Shown piece by piece: positions 25,599 through 36,500 of a stretch of 64,000 nt of DNA. The DNA comes from Bacillota bacterium. Its GTDB lineage: Bacteria > Bacillota > Clostridia > Lachnospirales > Lachnospiraceae. How positions within the stretch are numbered: position 1 is the first letter of the stretch; each line of letters starts with the position of its first letter. Below the pieces are notes generated by a model. That model saw nothing but the letters and a program-made list of their open reading frames with translations. It was not told the DNA's origin and made no database searches. The position numbers were made by a program, and so were the translations under genes. Where the stretch lies: NCBI GenBank assembly GCA_023423045.1, contig JAFAGA010000056.1, forward strand, positions 9,544 through 73,543, given 5' to 3'.

Positions 25599-26759
25599 AT
25601 GGTAACAGGCAGTAAGGAACTCATACGGGATATTAATACCAACCTGGTTTTAGAGACAATTATAAATAATACAGCAATATCAAGAGCCGCAATCGCTAAG
25701 CATCTGGGGCTTACGAAAGCAACCATTTCCGCGATTGTCCAGGAACTAATTAACAAAAAGCTTGTGATAGAAATCGGAAGCGACGACACGAATCTGGGAC
25801 GCAAGCCGATCCTATTAAGCCTCCATAAGAAGGCGGGTTATGTGATCTGTATCGATATCGGCGTTGATACGATCTCCGCATTGGTATCGGACCTGATCGG
25901 CGAAGATTGCAGCTTAAAGCAGATCAAAACCCCGAAGAACTCCGCAGGCATCGTTCGTGTTTTGATCGATCTGATCGAATCGATGAAGCTCCCTAAGGAT
26001 ACCCCCTATAACCTGGTCGGTATCACTCTGGGGATTCATGGTGTAATCGCGGGTAATCAGGTATCCTTTGCACCCTATTATAATTTGTCAGGGATCAATA
26101 TAGCCGAAGGGCTGGAGAATCATTTTAATACTTCTGTTTATCTGGAAAATGAGGCCAATCTCTCCGTCATCGGCGAGAAAACCTTCCAATATGATTACGC
26201 CAACATTGCCAATATCAGTGTCCACTCCGGTATCGGCCTCGGCATTATAGTAAATCATCATCTATATACCGGCTATAACGGCAGGGCAGGCGAATTCGGC
26301 CATACGATTATCGAGATCGACGGAAGGCAATGTCCCTGCGGAAACAAGGGCTGCTTTGAACAGTATGCTTCCGAGCGGAATCTGCTCCATGAATTTGCCA
26401 AGATGAAGAATACCGAGGAAATGAGCTTCGAACAATTCAGCGCCGCCTATGAGGCCGGCGATGCGGATGCACTTAAGATCATGGATGATTTTATCAAGTA
26501 CATGTCCATTGGGGTTAATAACATCCTGAACGCTTATAACCCTGATATTGTAATTATCAACAGCTCTTTCACCATCTTCTTTCCTCACATCACGCAGAAG
26601 ATTGAAGCCGCCCTGACCAGCAGAATGAACAGCTATATCCGCATTGTTCCTTCGGTGCTCCAGGACACCTCTATTTTACTTGGCGGCATCTGTGTCGCAA
26701 TTAAAGGCTTCCTGGGAGTGGAGAATCTTAAGCTCAACCATATCAGCCTCAGAGGATGA
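25599..26759 (+). CDS. xylR: ROK-family xylose repressor
   Basis: The 386-residue protein has an N-terminal winged helix-turn-helix (AISRAAIAKHLGLTKATISAIV) followed by a ROK/sugar-kinase-like domain: IDIGVDTISALVSD, GEFGHTIIEIDGRQCPCGNKGCFEQYAS. The latter is the full ROK zinc motif with His and three Cys. XylR binds xylose through this domain and leaves its operator. Start chosen at 25599 (AAGGGTG site); a longer frame begins at 25563. Divergent to xylB, which it should repress. Confidence 0.88.
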   Translation: MVTGSKELIRDINTNLVLETIINNTAISRAAIAKHLGLTKATISAIVQELINKKLVIEIGSDDTNLGRKPILLSLHKKAGYVICIDIGVDTISALVSDLIGEDCSLKQIKTPKNSAGIVRVLIDLIESMKLPKDTPYNLVGITLGIHGVIAGNQVSFAPYYNLSGINIAEGLENHFNTSVYLENEANLSVIGEKTFQYDYANIANISVHSGIGLGIIVNHHLYTGYNGRAGEFGHTIIEIDGRQCPCGNKGCFEQYASERNLLHEFAKMKNTEEMSFEQFSAAYEAGDADALKIMDDFIKYMSIGVNNILNAYNPDIVIINSSFTIFFPHITQKIEAALTSRMNSYIRIVPSVLQDTSILLGGICVAIKGFLGVENLKLNHISLRG

Positions 26760-27483
26760 GCCTGTCGATCAGCTCAACCAGCTCCATCCAATCGTTTATG
26801 GTAATACAGTCCGTCTGGGGCTGCAGCCGGTTATGCTCCTGCAAGGCACCCCGATACCATATCGGGAGAATACCGATCCGGCTGGCACCCTCCACATCAT
26901 AATAGGCATTGTCGCCACAGTACCATACCTCCTGCGGCCTCAGGCCGGCCTTTCTCAGAGCCAGTTCAAAGATACGGCTGTGGGGCTTGCGAAATACATA
27001 TTCGCTGGTTGCCAGTATGAACTCGAATTCATTGCCCGGAAGCATTCTATGTATCCTTTCCTTCAGCGCCTGACCGCTGAAGGAGATATTGCTGATTACC
27101 GCTGTCCTGATCTTCTGCTCCTTCAGGTACTCAAGAAGGAGCTCCATGTTCCCTGTTACCTTCCCATCTGCGGCATGATCCCAAAAGATCCGCTCCGTCT
27201 CTTCCGTAGTCAGATCCAGCTCAATATCATAATACTCGTATAAGTAGTTTTGAAATATGTGATTATGAACCTCAATATAGGGGGCCTTGCTGGGATCCGG
27301 ATCATACCTTCCGATTTCCCGATTCAGGGTTTTCGCAAATTCCTGAAGATCCCTGGCAGAAATCTGGCTGGGATTCCTCTTTGCATGCTTCAGCACCGCC
27401 CTGGTTCCGGCCTCTCCATCAAAGATTCCTTCCGAAATCAAGGTCTGTCCATAATCGAACATTATCATCTTAGGTTTATCCAT
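26749..27483 (-). CDS. HAD-superfamily hydrolase
   Basis: The 244-residue protein has HAD motif I as FDYGQTL (nucleophile Asp; the second Asp of the usual DxDxT is Gly), motif II Ser/Thr in AVISNIS, motif III Lys in FRKPHSRIF, and motif IV in WYCGDNAYYDVEGA. The cap domain lies near residues 20-110. Members dephosphorylate small metabolites; the Gly replacement is seen in some YjjG-like proteins. It is convergent with xylR and overlaps it by 11 bases. GGAGGAGA precedes the start. Confidence 0.85.
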   Translation of the reverse strand: MDKPKMIMFDYGQTLISEGIFDGEAGTRAVLKHAKRNPSQISARDLQEFAKTLNREIGRYDPDPSKAPYIEVHNHIFQNYLYEYYDIELDLTTEETERIFWDHAADGKVTGNMELLLEYLKEQKIRTAVISNISFSGQALKERIHRMLPGNEFEFILATSEYVFRKPHSRIFELALRKAGLRPQEVWYCGDNAYYDVEGASRIGILPIWYRGALQEHNRLQPQTDCITINDWMELVELIDRLIL

Positions 27484-27553
27484 TCGTCTCCTCCATTTCC
27501 GGGTATTCCCCGTACATCTAAAGTCCGCCGTTTTATCCTTTATCCTTTCAGCC

Positions 27554-27748
27554 TTAACTCTTCGCCTTCATTTCCCTTCTCCGCTTTGTCATCAAGCCGC
27601 CTATACGTCCGGACTCCTTGGCTGTCAGGGACTTCCACCCGCTGTCCATTACCTTGTCCAGGTATCCCAGCTCCTCCGCTATCTCATACTTTAATTTTTC
27701 TTCCGGTTTTATGTTGTTTAAATCGATTTCTTCCTGCTTTTTACTCAT
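27554..27748 (-). CDS. Small acid-soluble spore protein, alpha/beta type
   Basis: The 64-residue protein carries both alpha/beta SASP signatures: KYEIAEELGYLD (with the GPR protease site at Glu-Ile) and SLTAKESGRIGGLMTKRRRE. Between them, SGWKSL replaces the usual short loop, and the N-terminus is acidic, as in minor SspF-like members. These proteins coat and protect DNA in the dormant spore. Start chosen at 27748 with GAGGGTG upstream. Its presence shows a spore former. It stands between addA and the HAD gene. Confidence 0.9.
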   Translation of the reverse strand: MSKKQEEIDLNNIKPEEKLKYEIAEELGYLDKVMDSGWKSLTAKESGRIGGLMTKRRREMKAKS

Positions 27749-27821
27749 GATTATCACCCTCTGCGTCAATTCGCTTTCTACTAATTACTATATACTTCGT
27801 TGACTAGAGTGTAACCAACTT

Positions 27822-30800
27822 CTATTCATCTATTCGTATTTCTTTTCCAAGAGCCAGGGAATAAATGATCATCTCCTTCACTCTCTTGCCCAGCATCTGC
27901 TCCAAGGCTCTCTTATAATACAGAAGCTGTACCTTATAGCGATACACCAACTGCTTTTCATCCGATACCAGATCCGATTTATAGTCAACCAATACCAGTT
28001 CCCCCTCCTCTTCAAAAAAGGCGTCAATGATACCCTGGATCAGAATTAACTCTTCGCTGCCGCTTTCCTTCAATACCTCCGATGCTTTCACACCTATTAC
28101 GAACTGTCTTTCCTTAAAAAGCTTCTTGTCCAGCTGTGCCCTGCGCATGCGCCTAGCGATATCACTGGATATAAATCCACCGATATGATTTAGATTCAAC
28201 TTTTTTAGATCCTCGGCTTTCAGCCGGTTTCTGTGCACCATCCGCTCCAACTGCTGCCCTAATCTCTGATGCAGCTCCTCCTGTACCGGCTCCTCTCCGA
28301 ACTCGGACAGATTAATCAATTCCAAAACCTTATGATAGATACTTCCCCGATCCGAGCCTGAGATGACAGTTTCTTCCCTGCGAAGAAATTCGGGTATGGT
28401 AGCTTCCCTATCCTGAAGCTTCTCTCCTGCATCGCGATATAGATTGATGCTCTGCTCCTCATCCTGGAACTGCCCCAGCTTCTTCAGCTCCGACACCGTC
28501 ATTTTCACCTTCAAATCAGCTTCCTTTTGGTGGGGATATTCATAATTAAATCTTGTTCTAATCTCTTCTCTCAAATCCGAATCATAGGTTATGTCCCCGT
28601 TCATCTCCTCCAGTTCTCCTAGATCTCTCTGCAGGAATATCTGTCTGGTAATCTCCTCCCGCAGAATCTCATTCCGGGTCAGAACCGTAATTGCCATGGA
28701 ATTCTCCTTCCAGGAGAACGAGCCTTCTTCTTCGGGAGCCCCTCCCATGCAATTTACCATTGCCGGCAGCACCCAGTCCAGATAGCTCTTCGCCGACAGT
28801 TTTTCAAAAAAGGAGAATTCCTTATTCTTAATCTCCTCCATGGATTTCAAATAGCCGGTAAGGATTAATTTCTCCCTGGCTCTGGTCATTGCTACATATA
28901 ATACCCGCAATTCCTCTCCAAGATTCTCTATTTGGACCTTCCTCTGTATCACCCTTTTGAGCAAGGTAGGAACCTTGGTCCTCAATTTGCTGTTGATATA
29001 ATCCGGTCCCACCCCGAGCTCGCTGTGAAGTACGATGCTGCTTCTGATATCCTGAGTGTTAAATTGCTTGCTCATGCCGGCTGCAATTACCACCGGAAAC
29101 TCCAGTCCCTTGCTCTTATGGATACTCATAATCCGCACCGTATTATCCTGCTCCCCGGTGGTCGCCGCCTCTCCAAAATCAACCTCATACTTATGCAGCT
29201 TTTCGATATATCTGATAAAATGGAATAATCCGCTGTAGCTTCCTCTTTCAAAGCGCACCGCCTGGGCAATCAGCATATCCATATTGGCCTGTCTCTGCTC
29301 TCCGCCAGGCATGGCACTGGCATAATAGTAATAACCGGTTCTGTCCAATACCACCTGGATCAATTCGTGAATCGGCGTGTGATTTACCAGGGAACGAAAC
29401 TCCTCCAATTGTTTCAGGAAATTGATAATCTTCTCTCTTAACGGCTTTTCATGCTGTTCTGTTTCGTGCCCTTCTCTGTCCCCCGCTTCTTTCTGCAACG
29501 CTTCTCCATGCATGCTTTCTGCTGTTTCGCCGGACATTTCCTCCGCATACTGAAGCAAAGCAGTATACATGCTGACATTGCGATGAGAGGCCCTGATAAA
29601 TGCCAGCTCCGTAGTTGTCAGACCCGCCATAGGCGAATACAGCACTCCCGCAAGGGGAATGTCCTGCCTCGGATTATCTATAATTCTCAACATATTCAGG
29701 ATAGATGTTATCTCAAGTGTCTGAAAATACCCCGTACCGGTATCCGCATATGCCGGGATGCCTTCCTGCATCAGTGTGTTGACAAAAACATCCGACCACC
29801 CTGTCATACTTCGGAGCAGAATTACGATATCCCTTAATCTCGCCGGGCGATGGCATCTGTTCTTTTGATCAAACACCATCAATCCCTTCTCCGGATCGGT
29901 TATTTCCTTGATCTTTCTTGCAATTGCCCGGGCTTCCAGCTCCCGCTTCGTATAAACCGCTTCTTCCTCGTCCGGTTCCTCCCTGCTCTCCTCCATATCC
30001 TCTTCGGCATCAGAAGTCTCCTCCGTGATCAGGATAAGCTCCGTATCCCGGGCAATTCTGGAGATGTCCTCCTCCGGCGGCATCTCTTCCGGGGCGAGAA
30101 GCTCCTCATATAGCTCTCCGTATTTTAATGAAGCAGCCTCATCGTAGACGATTCCTCCTATATTTCGCTGCATAATCTGCTCGAAGATCCGGTTAACATA
30201 CTGTAATACCGTATCCCGGCTTCGGAAGTTCTTATCCAGATCGATCCTCTGATAATAATTAACCTCCCCTTCGCCGATCTGCTCTTCACAAGAATAGCTC
30301 CCGTATTTTGCCATGAAAATCTCCGGCATCGCCAGGCGGAATTTGTAGATGCTCTGCTTCACATCCCCTACCATAAAGCGGTTCGGTTTACCCATATCCT
30401 CCCGGGAAATGCTCCGCAAAATTGTCTCCTGCACCATATTGCTGTCCTGATACTCATCGATTAAAATCTCCGCAAACTGCTCACTCAGTTCAATGGCCGC
30501 ATCAGTAGGTCTTGCCTCGGTGCTTCCCTCCGCATCCGGTATGGACTCCTCCTTTACAAGTATCTTGAGGGCAAAATGCTCCAGGTCATTGAAATCGATC
30601 AGGTTCTTCTCTTCCTTCTTCCCGGCAAATTCATCCATGAACTCCAGGGTGAGATCAAAGAGCACCTGCATAATCCTGCCCACCGCCTGCAGGTCCTCCA
30701 GCATCTCCTCCGGAGACTGGAAGAAATATTGATTGGTCAGGTCTTTCAGCCCCTTCTTTACTTCCTCCCGCAGTTCCTTAACCCTTTCCTTCTTCCAGGG

Positions 30801-31667
30801 CTGGACTCCTTCCTCCCTCTTACCTGATAGACGGGCATAGGATACTCCGGGGAACAGCCCCGCATATTCCTCATAGCTCTCCGCTTTATTCAACGCCTCC
30901 AAAAGACTTCGGTCTGACAAAAGAGCCGCTTCATAAGCCGAGGGCCCGTCCGACTCCCGGCATACCTCCATGGCTTGAGCATTCTTCCGGCTCAGATCCT
31001 CAAGCACAAGCTTCACATAATCCAGCAGCTCCCCCATCCAGGGTGTCTGATTCATCTCCTCCAAAGAATTGATCTCAAAGCGCTTTCTCATGCGCAAAAT
31101 CCATGCTCCGGGCCAGGGATCGCTCATGGCAAAGCCATATAGCTGCAATATCAGCTCCTCAATGGGCAAATCCGATTTGGAGTAGGAGTAGCTCTCAACA
31201 AAATCATGGAAAGCTTCTGTCCCCTCCTCGTACCACCTCTCCAGGATATCGGAGACCACATCGGACTTCATCAGAGTGATCTCCGCATCCTCCGCAATCT
31301 TGAAAGAGGGATCCAGATCAATTCTATGAAAATAATTACGGATCACATTGAGGCAAAAGCTGTGGATTGTGGTAATCTGAGCGCTTTGCAGCAGGGAAAC
31401 CTGTCTCTGAAGATGGAGATTATCCGGATTATCCTGGAGTCTCTTATCGATGGCCCTTCCAATCCTTTCCTTCATCTCCGCCGCCGCCGCGTTGGTAAAG
31501 GTCACCACTAAGAGATGATCAATATCCATCGGCTTCTCACCTTCACAAATCATGGAAATAATTCGCTCCACCAGCACCGCGGTCTTTCCTGAGCCGGCTG
31601 CCGCAGATACCAGAAGATTCTTATTCCTCGTATCAATTACTTTCTGTTGTGCTTCTGTCCAACCCAT
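27822..31667 (-). CDS. addA: ATP-dependent helicase/nuclease subunit A
   Basis: AddA is the UvrD-type helicase plus nuclease subunit of the AddAB end-resection complex, which prepares double-strand breaks for RecA. In the 1281 residues, Walker A is SAAAGSGKTAVL (about 21-32), motif II is LIDEYQDSN, motif III-like GDVKQSIYKFR is present, and the helicase C-terminal motif VRIMSIHKSKGLEFP is complete. The nuclease core near the C-terminus has GIIDAFF and LVDYKSD. The ATG at 31667 follows GGAGGAGGA; the upstream TTG lies inside that site. addB lies upstream but a secreted-protein gene intervenes. Confidence 0.96.
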   Translation of the reverse strand: MGWTEAQQKVIDTRNKNLLVSAAAGSGKTAVLVERIISMICEGEKPMDIDHLLVVTFTNAAAAEMKERIGRAIDKRLQDNPDNLHLQRQVSLLQSAQITTIHSFCLNVIRNYFHRIDLDPSFKIAEDAEITLMKSDVVSDILERWYEEGTEAFHDFVESYSYSKSDLPIEELILQLYGFAMSDPWPGAWILRMRKRFEINSLEEMNQTPWMGELLDYVKLVLEDLSRKNAQAMEVCRESDGPSAYEAALLSDRSLLEALNKAESYEEYAGLFPGVSYARLSGKREEGVQPWKKERVKELREEVKKGLKDLTNQYFFQSPEEMLEDLQAVGRIMQVLFDLTLEFMDEFAGKKEEKNLIDFNDLEHFALKILVKEESIPDAEGSTEARPTDAAIELSEQFAEILIDEYQDSNMVQETILRSISREDMGKPNRFMVGDVKQSIYKFRLAMPEIFMAKYGSYSCEEQIGEGEVNYYQRIDLDKNFRSRDTVLQYVNRIFEQIMQRNIGGIVYDEAASLKYGELYEELLAPEEMPPEEDISRIARDTELILITEETSDAEEDMEESREEPDEEEAVYTKRELEARAIARKIKEITDPEKGLMVFDQKNRCHRPARLRDIVILLRSMTGWSDVFVNTLMQEGIPAYADTGTGYFQTLEITSILNMLRIIDNPRQDIPLAGVLYSPMAGLTTTELAFIRASHRNVSMYTALLQYAEEMSGETAESMHGEALQKEAGDREGHETEQHEKPLREKIINFLKQLEEFRSLVNHTPIHELIQVVLDRTGYYYYASAMPGGEQRQANMDMLIAQAVRFERGSYSGLFHFIRYIEKLHKYEVDFGEAATTGEQDNTVRIMSIHKSKGLEFPVVIAAGMSKQFNTQDIRSSIVLHSELGVGPDYINSKLRTKVPTLLKRVIQRKVQIENLGEELRVLYVAMTRAREKLILTGYLKSMEEIKNKEFSFFEKLSAKSYLDWVLPAMVNCMGGAPEEEGSFSWKENSMAITVLTRNEILREEITRQIFLQRDLGELEEMNGDITYDSDLREEIRTRFNYEYPHQKEADLKVKMTVSELKKLGQFQDEEQSINLYRDAGEKLQDREATIPEFLRREETVISGSDRGSIYHKVLELINLSEFGEEPVQEELHQRLGQQLERMVHRNRLKAEDLKKLNLNHIGGFISSDIARRMRRAQLDKKLFKERQFVIGVKASEVLKESGSEELILIQGIIDAFFEEEGELVLVDYKSDLVSDEKQLVYRYKVQLLYYKRALEQMLGKRVKEMIIYSLALGKEIRIDE

Positions 31668-31691
31668 AAATTCCTCCTCCAAGCGTCACCA

Positions 31692-33413
31692 TCAAATTTT
31701 AATGCTCCAAACCCTTAATCTTCCCTCCATAACAGCAGCCCATGAGACTACACCGTCATGATAAACCGGACGCTCAAAGGAATTAAGCGGCATTCTGCCA
31801 AGAGAGGAAGCAGGGGTAAGAACCCCGCCATCTGCAGATAAAACCATATAGAATGTATCTTCCTCAGTCGACCATAGGATTACAAGCCGGTCATCCGCCT
31901 CAACGACCTGAGGAGCAACCGCGTGCATATCCGTGTAATCTGTGAGCCAATGTACGCCATAGTCTGTTACCGGCGTAAGCGGAGAATTACTATTGTCATT
32001 GATATCAGTTGAGGTGGCACCGCTGCGGGTCTCTCCGCCCAGGAATATGGACGGGGATACCTCCCTGGCTGCAGGGTCGAATATTTGCATAAACAGATTT
32101 TGCTTTTCCTTCTCTGCATTCTCGCTGATTGACTTCACGGATGCCCCGACCAATACCACACCCTTGCTTGTCTCCGCAAGATTACCCAATTGCGCAAAGG
32201 TTCGATTGACTACATACATATTGTAGTTTGCGTTTGACTGAAGGTAAAACCGGAACAATAACTTTTCACTTTCGTTCGAGGTAATCACAAATCCTCTGCC
32301 GTAAGCATCTCCGTGATCTGCATATACAAACCCACCCGTTTTATTGCTCCAGATCACGCTCTGGTTAAATGAGTGTGAGGTATACGGAATATCCCAGACA
32401 GAACCCCATTGTACAGGTGACATATCAGAAATTCTGACACCAATCACGTTATTTGACTGATGGCCATTGTACATGCTGCGTGCATAGTTCACCATGAGAT
32501 AATCTCCGCCGATTACCGAGGCACAATTACCGTGTGCGAAGGGAGTCTTTGTATTTCCATCCTGCCCCATCACGCTTTCCCCCTGAAAGCCTGTGGTTTT
32601 AATAGGTTCCCCTTTCGGTGAATATTTGGAGATAAACACCGTCTGATCCGTGTACTTAGTGCCCTCGTTTCCCCAAACAACATAGAAATTCCCATCCTTG
32701 TCGGAGATTACATCGCCCAGTCTTGGGTATTTTACCGCCAGGCTCAGTTCTTTGGCGGGCATTTTGATTTTAAGGTTTTTCCCCTCTATGTATGCATACG
32801 CCAAGCCTTCTCCCTTATAATCGAACTGCTGGACGGAAGAAACATCTGCCCAATTGCCTGCATAGGTTTCCTGCGTCTCATTCAAGTCAGGAACGACGGA
32901 CCCTAATCTATCATAGGGGATGCTTTTGACTACGACTTTGAATTTAACTTTAGAACCATACTTCTTACCAAGGTTAGGGTTGCGTTTTTTGCCGCTGGTA
33001 TATGCCCTTTCGTCGGATAGTTGGAGTGTGATCGTCTCTTTTACAGATTTCACATTCTCCTCCATGAAATGGTAATTTTCTATTGTGAGATAGCCTTTCT
33101 CATTATCTGTTACGCTGATACCCTTCCAATCACTTGTCTGCATCACGGTTAAATTTTTAGCCGATTTGATCCCCAGCTCTATCTCGGAACCTTCATACAT
33201 CGTTAATGTGTAGATGCCGTTTTTATCCTTCTTTAAGGTCGGCTCAAGGCCCATTTCCTTTGGATACCTGCTAACAGGCGAGTCGATTATCTTCATTTCA
33301 CCGGTAAATTCCAAATTGTATTTTGCAGCAGCCCCTGCTGCCTGTGCCGGAACGAATCCTATCATGAAAGCTGCTATTAACATAATCCATAAGTATTTCA
33401 TCTTTTTCGTCAT
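31692..33413 (-). CDS. Secreted protein of unknown function, possible beta-propeller
   Basis: The start at 33413 (AGGAGG 8 bases upstream) gives 573 residues with a Sec signal peptide (KK, a hydrophobic core to about residue 22, likely cleavage near AQAAGA). After an N-terminal domain of ~190 residues, the sequence shows recurring strand-turn patterns such as VISDKDGNFYVVWG, TGGFVYADHGDA, VVLVGASVKSI and RLVILWSTEE. These suggest a beta-propeller or similar all-beta fold. I do not recognise an enzyme motif. It sits exactly between addB and addA on the same strand, ending 24 bases before addA. That is an odd place for a secreted protein. Confidence 0.75.
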   Translation of the reverse strand: MTKKMKYLWIMLIAAFMIGFVPAQAAGAAAKYNLEFTGEMKIIDSPVSRYPKEMGLEPTLKKDKNGIYTLTMYEGSEIELGIKSAKNLTVMQTSDWKGISVTDNEKGYLTIENYHFMEENVKSVKETITLQLSDERAYTSGKKRNPNLGKKYGSKVKFKVVVKSIPYDRLGSVVPDLNETQETYAGNWADVSSVQQFDYKGEGLAYAYIEGKNLKIKMPAKELSLAVKYPRLGDVISDKDGNFYVVWGNEGTKYTDQTVFISKYSPKGEPIKTTGFQGESVMGQDGNTKTPFAHGNCASVIGGDYLMVNYARSMYNGHQSNNVIGVRISDMSPVQWGSVWDIPYTSHSFNQSVIWSNKTGGFVYADHGDAYGRGFVITSNESEKLLFRFYLQSNANYNMYVVNRTFAQLGNLAETSKGVVLVGASVKSISENAEKEKQNLFMQIFDPAAREVSPSIFLGGETRSGATSTDINDNSNSPLTPVTDYGVHWLTDYTDMHAVAPQVVEADDRLVILWSTEEDTFYMVLSADGGVLTPASSLGRMPLNSFERPVYHDGVVSWAAVMEGRLRVWSIKI

Positions 33414-33527
33414 AAAGTGTACCTCCTGAGTGCTCAAGGCAGCGAATGCCTGTTCTTCGTTTTTATCATCAATTACTTCATCTTAACCACTGTGAATCCA
33501 AAGACGATACCCCGGTTCATATACCTG

Positions 33528-36500
33528 TCATTCCCCAAAAATCTCGTCCTTTACCTCCTGCGCCGGCTTCTTCGCCAGATTGCGATAGGTGTGTCCCGGC
33601 AGTCTGCTGTCAAAGCCGCAGGCAGAACGGTACTCGCAGTAATCGCAGGCAGTCTGGTTATCGCTGCGGTAGGGATTTAATCTGGTATCACCGCCAAGGA
33701 TCTGCTCACTGTCCCCTGCCAGCTTCCCATTGACATAATCAACCAGCGCCTTCATCTGCTTCCGGCTTGCGGCAGAAGAGCGCTTTGCCAGTTCTCCCTC
33801 TTTGTTGGTCTCAGCAGGAATAACTTCCGATTTTACACTGGCCCGAAGAGTATCATCCGGACCTGCCAGCTTGTGATCCATCAAAGCAAGCACATGCCTG
33901 TCGGAATTCACCAGACCGTTCATCCGGAGGCTCTTATAGATATCCTCCTCCGCCTGATCTGATTTTGCGACAATGGGATCATCGATATGATAATAGAAGA
34001 TTCCGGATGGAATGATCTCCTTCCCCGGATATCTTTTTGCGAGATAATCCAAAGCCGCACTCAGATATACGGATAATTGCTGCTGCAGTCCGTAGTAGAT
34101 ACGTCCGATATCAAAGAAGGTGCTTCCCGATTTATAGTCAACCACGCGCACATAGACCTTATCCTCCTCTTCATATAGATCAAGGCGGTCAATTCTTCCC
34201 GTCAGGGTCAGGGCGGAGGAAGGGATATGGTAAAAGGGCATCTCATATCCCGCCGGCTCAAAGGCTCCCTGGCGAATCTGATTGCACAGAGCCCATAGAG
34301 TCCTGACCGTAATGCGCTCCATACGGGTAACCAGATACTCATTCCGTTTCGAACTGCGCAGGAACGAATTCTCATATTCTTCCACCGCTTTTTGCACGCT
34401 TTCCACCGCCCATTCCTCCCGCACCTCCTCCGGGATGGTGTGCCAGGAATACTCGGAACGATCCAGCCTTTTTGAAAAATCGTCGATTGCATTGTGAAAG
34501 ATATTGCCGATATCCGGGATCGCAAGCTTGTACTCCCGGCGCTCCTCCAGCTCCAGTCCATAGTTCATAAAATGGGCAAAGGCACAGCCCGCATATCGCT
34601 CCAGCCTGGTCACACTTCCCCGCAGCTCCATGCCGTACAGAAGTCTTGCGGCTTCCTTTGAGATTCCTCTCTCTTCATTGACGTAGAAGGTTCCCTGAAC
34701 CAGCCGGCGAAGGATCTTATTCCTCTCCTCCCGGGACCGGTAAAAGAGATATAGCTCCTTCCACAATGGCGTGGGTTCTTTTTGATGATATTCCCGAAAC
34801 CCCTGCATCAGGCAGGCAAGACCATCATCCTTCAACGCATGCTCCAGGTCCTGTGCTTCTTCCTCTTCATCCTTCACAGGAAGGAGGGGAAAAAGCTGAA
34901 TCATTTTGCCCAGCAAAAAGGAAGGGTTCACCGCTTTCCCCTCATCATTCACCTTATGATAGGTGATATAAAGCCTGTCTTTGGGCTTTGTCATATTCAT
35001 ATAGATATAGAACTGCTCCGTAAATGCCTGCTGGCGTTTGGTAGGCGCTAATTCAATCTCATTGTTTATCAACAGCTCCCGCTCCAAATCGGAGAAAATT
35101 CCACCGCTTCCGATTGCTTTGGGGATAACTCCTTCATTTACTCCGACAAAAAACAGCACCTTGATGTCCTTCAGCCTTGTGCGCTCCGTATCGCCTACGA
35201 CCACCTCGTCCACTCCCGGCGGAATTAAGCCCACCTTCACCTCTACAAAACCGGTATCCAGTATTTCCGCAAATTCCTTGAGGGTCACATGCTCCGTTCC
35301 AAGAAGCAATACCATTTGGTCATACAAATCCATGATTATTTTATAGACCTGCTGAAATTCCTTCGCAATCAGGGGCTGGTTATGCTCCGCAAAGAAATTG
35401 TGGTAGTCTTCCAATTTCTGCTCTGCACCAAGGCGGGTGCCCAGTTCATAGAGCGCCTGGGTATAGTCCTTCAAGGTCTTTTCCTTATCCTTAAGCACCT
35501 CGTATACCGGCTGGAGCAGCTGGACAATTTTACTCCTTATCTCATTGATTCTCGTAAGGTCGAGGACTTCCCTGCTGCGGTAGCTTCTGGTAAAAGGCTC
35601 CGACCAGCGCTTATTTCCGCGAATTCCTGTGGCCAGGATGTAATTCTCCAGCAAGTCGATATCATCCTCGGGGATATCCGCAAGGCCGGTTCGCAGGAAA
35701 CGAAGAATCCCCTCATAGCTGTAATCCTCCTGAATAATAGCGACAGCGGAACGAAGCAGCTCGACGAAGGGATTCGTCAGAATATCCTTCTTATAATCAA
35801 TAAAGCATGGAATTCCCGCCAGGGAAAAGCTCCTTCCGGCGATTCGCCCGTATTCTTCCACATTGCCGCATACCACCGCGATATCCTGATAGCGATATCC
35901 CTGCTCCCTTACCAATCGTTTGATCTCTCTGGTAACAAAATCAATTTCCTTATTGGCATCCCTTGCTATATGTACGGAGATTTCTTCCTGATCCTTCTCA
36001 TAGGGCTTCCAGGGAAAGCGGAACAGATTATGCTCCAGAGCCGCCAAAGCAGGCGACTCCAAAAACCGGTAAGGAACCCCCTGCCGGTTTCCCTTCTCCG
36101 CATAAACCGGCTCCTCAATTTCTATCTTCTCTTCCTCCGCCAGCCGGTAAAGCTTCTGTATGGTCTTTTTGCTCAGACTAAAGAGCTGGTGCTCCTTCAC
36201 CGGGGCTTTGATATCCTCCTCCGGGTCGATGGTCACTGTTACCATTACCTTTTTGGCATAGCGAAGAAGCTTGCGAAGAATCTGATATTGGCAGGGAGTG
36301 AAGCCGGTAAACCCGTCCAGGCAGATCACCGTTCCCTTCACCCATTCGGAGTAATCGATGGCATCATTTAACACCACCAATAATTCCTCCGCCGTAATAT
36401 AGCGCTCCCGCATAAACTCCCGGAACCCCTCATAGATTGTTAGCAGATCCTTCAGCTTCGCCTGCAGTACCGGCTTCTTATGGGAGATTTCCTGCAGCCG

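Noticed and set aside
35289..36371. 360-codon open frame on the plus strand
   Set aside because: It lies entirely antisense to addB, whose motifs are clear, has no ribosome site, and its composition is that of a codon-biased shadow.
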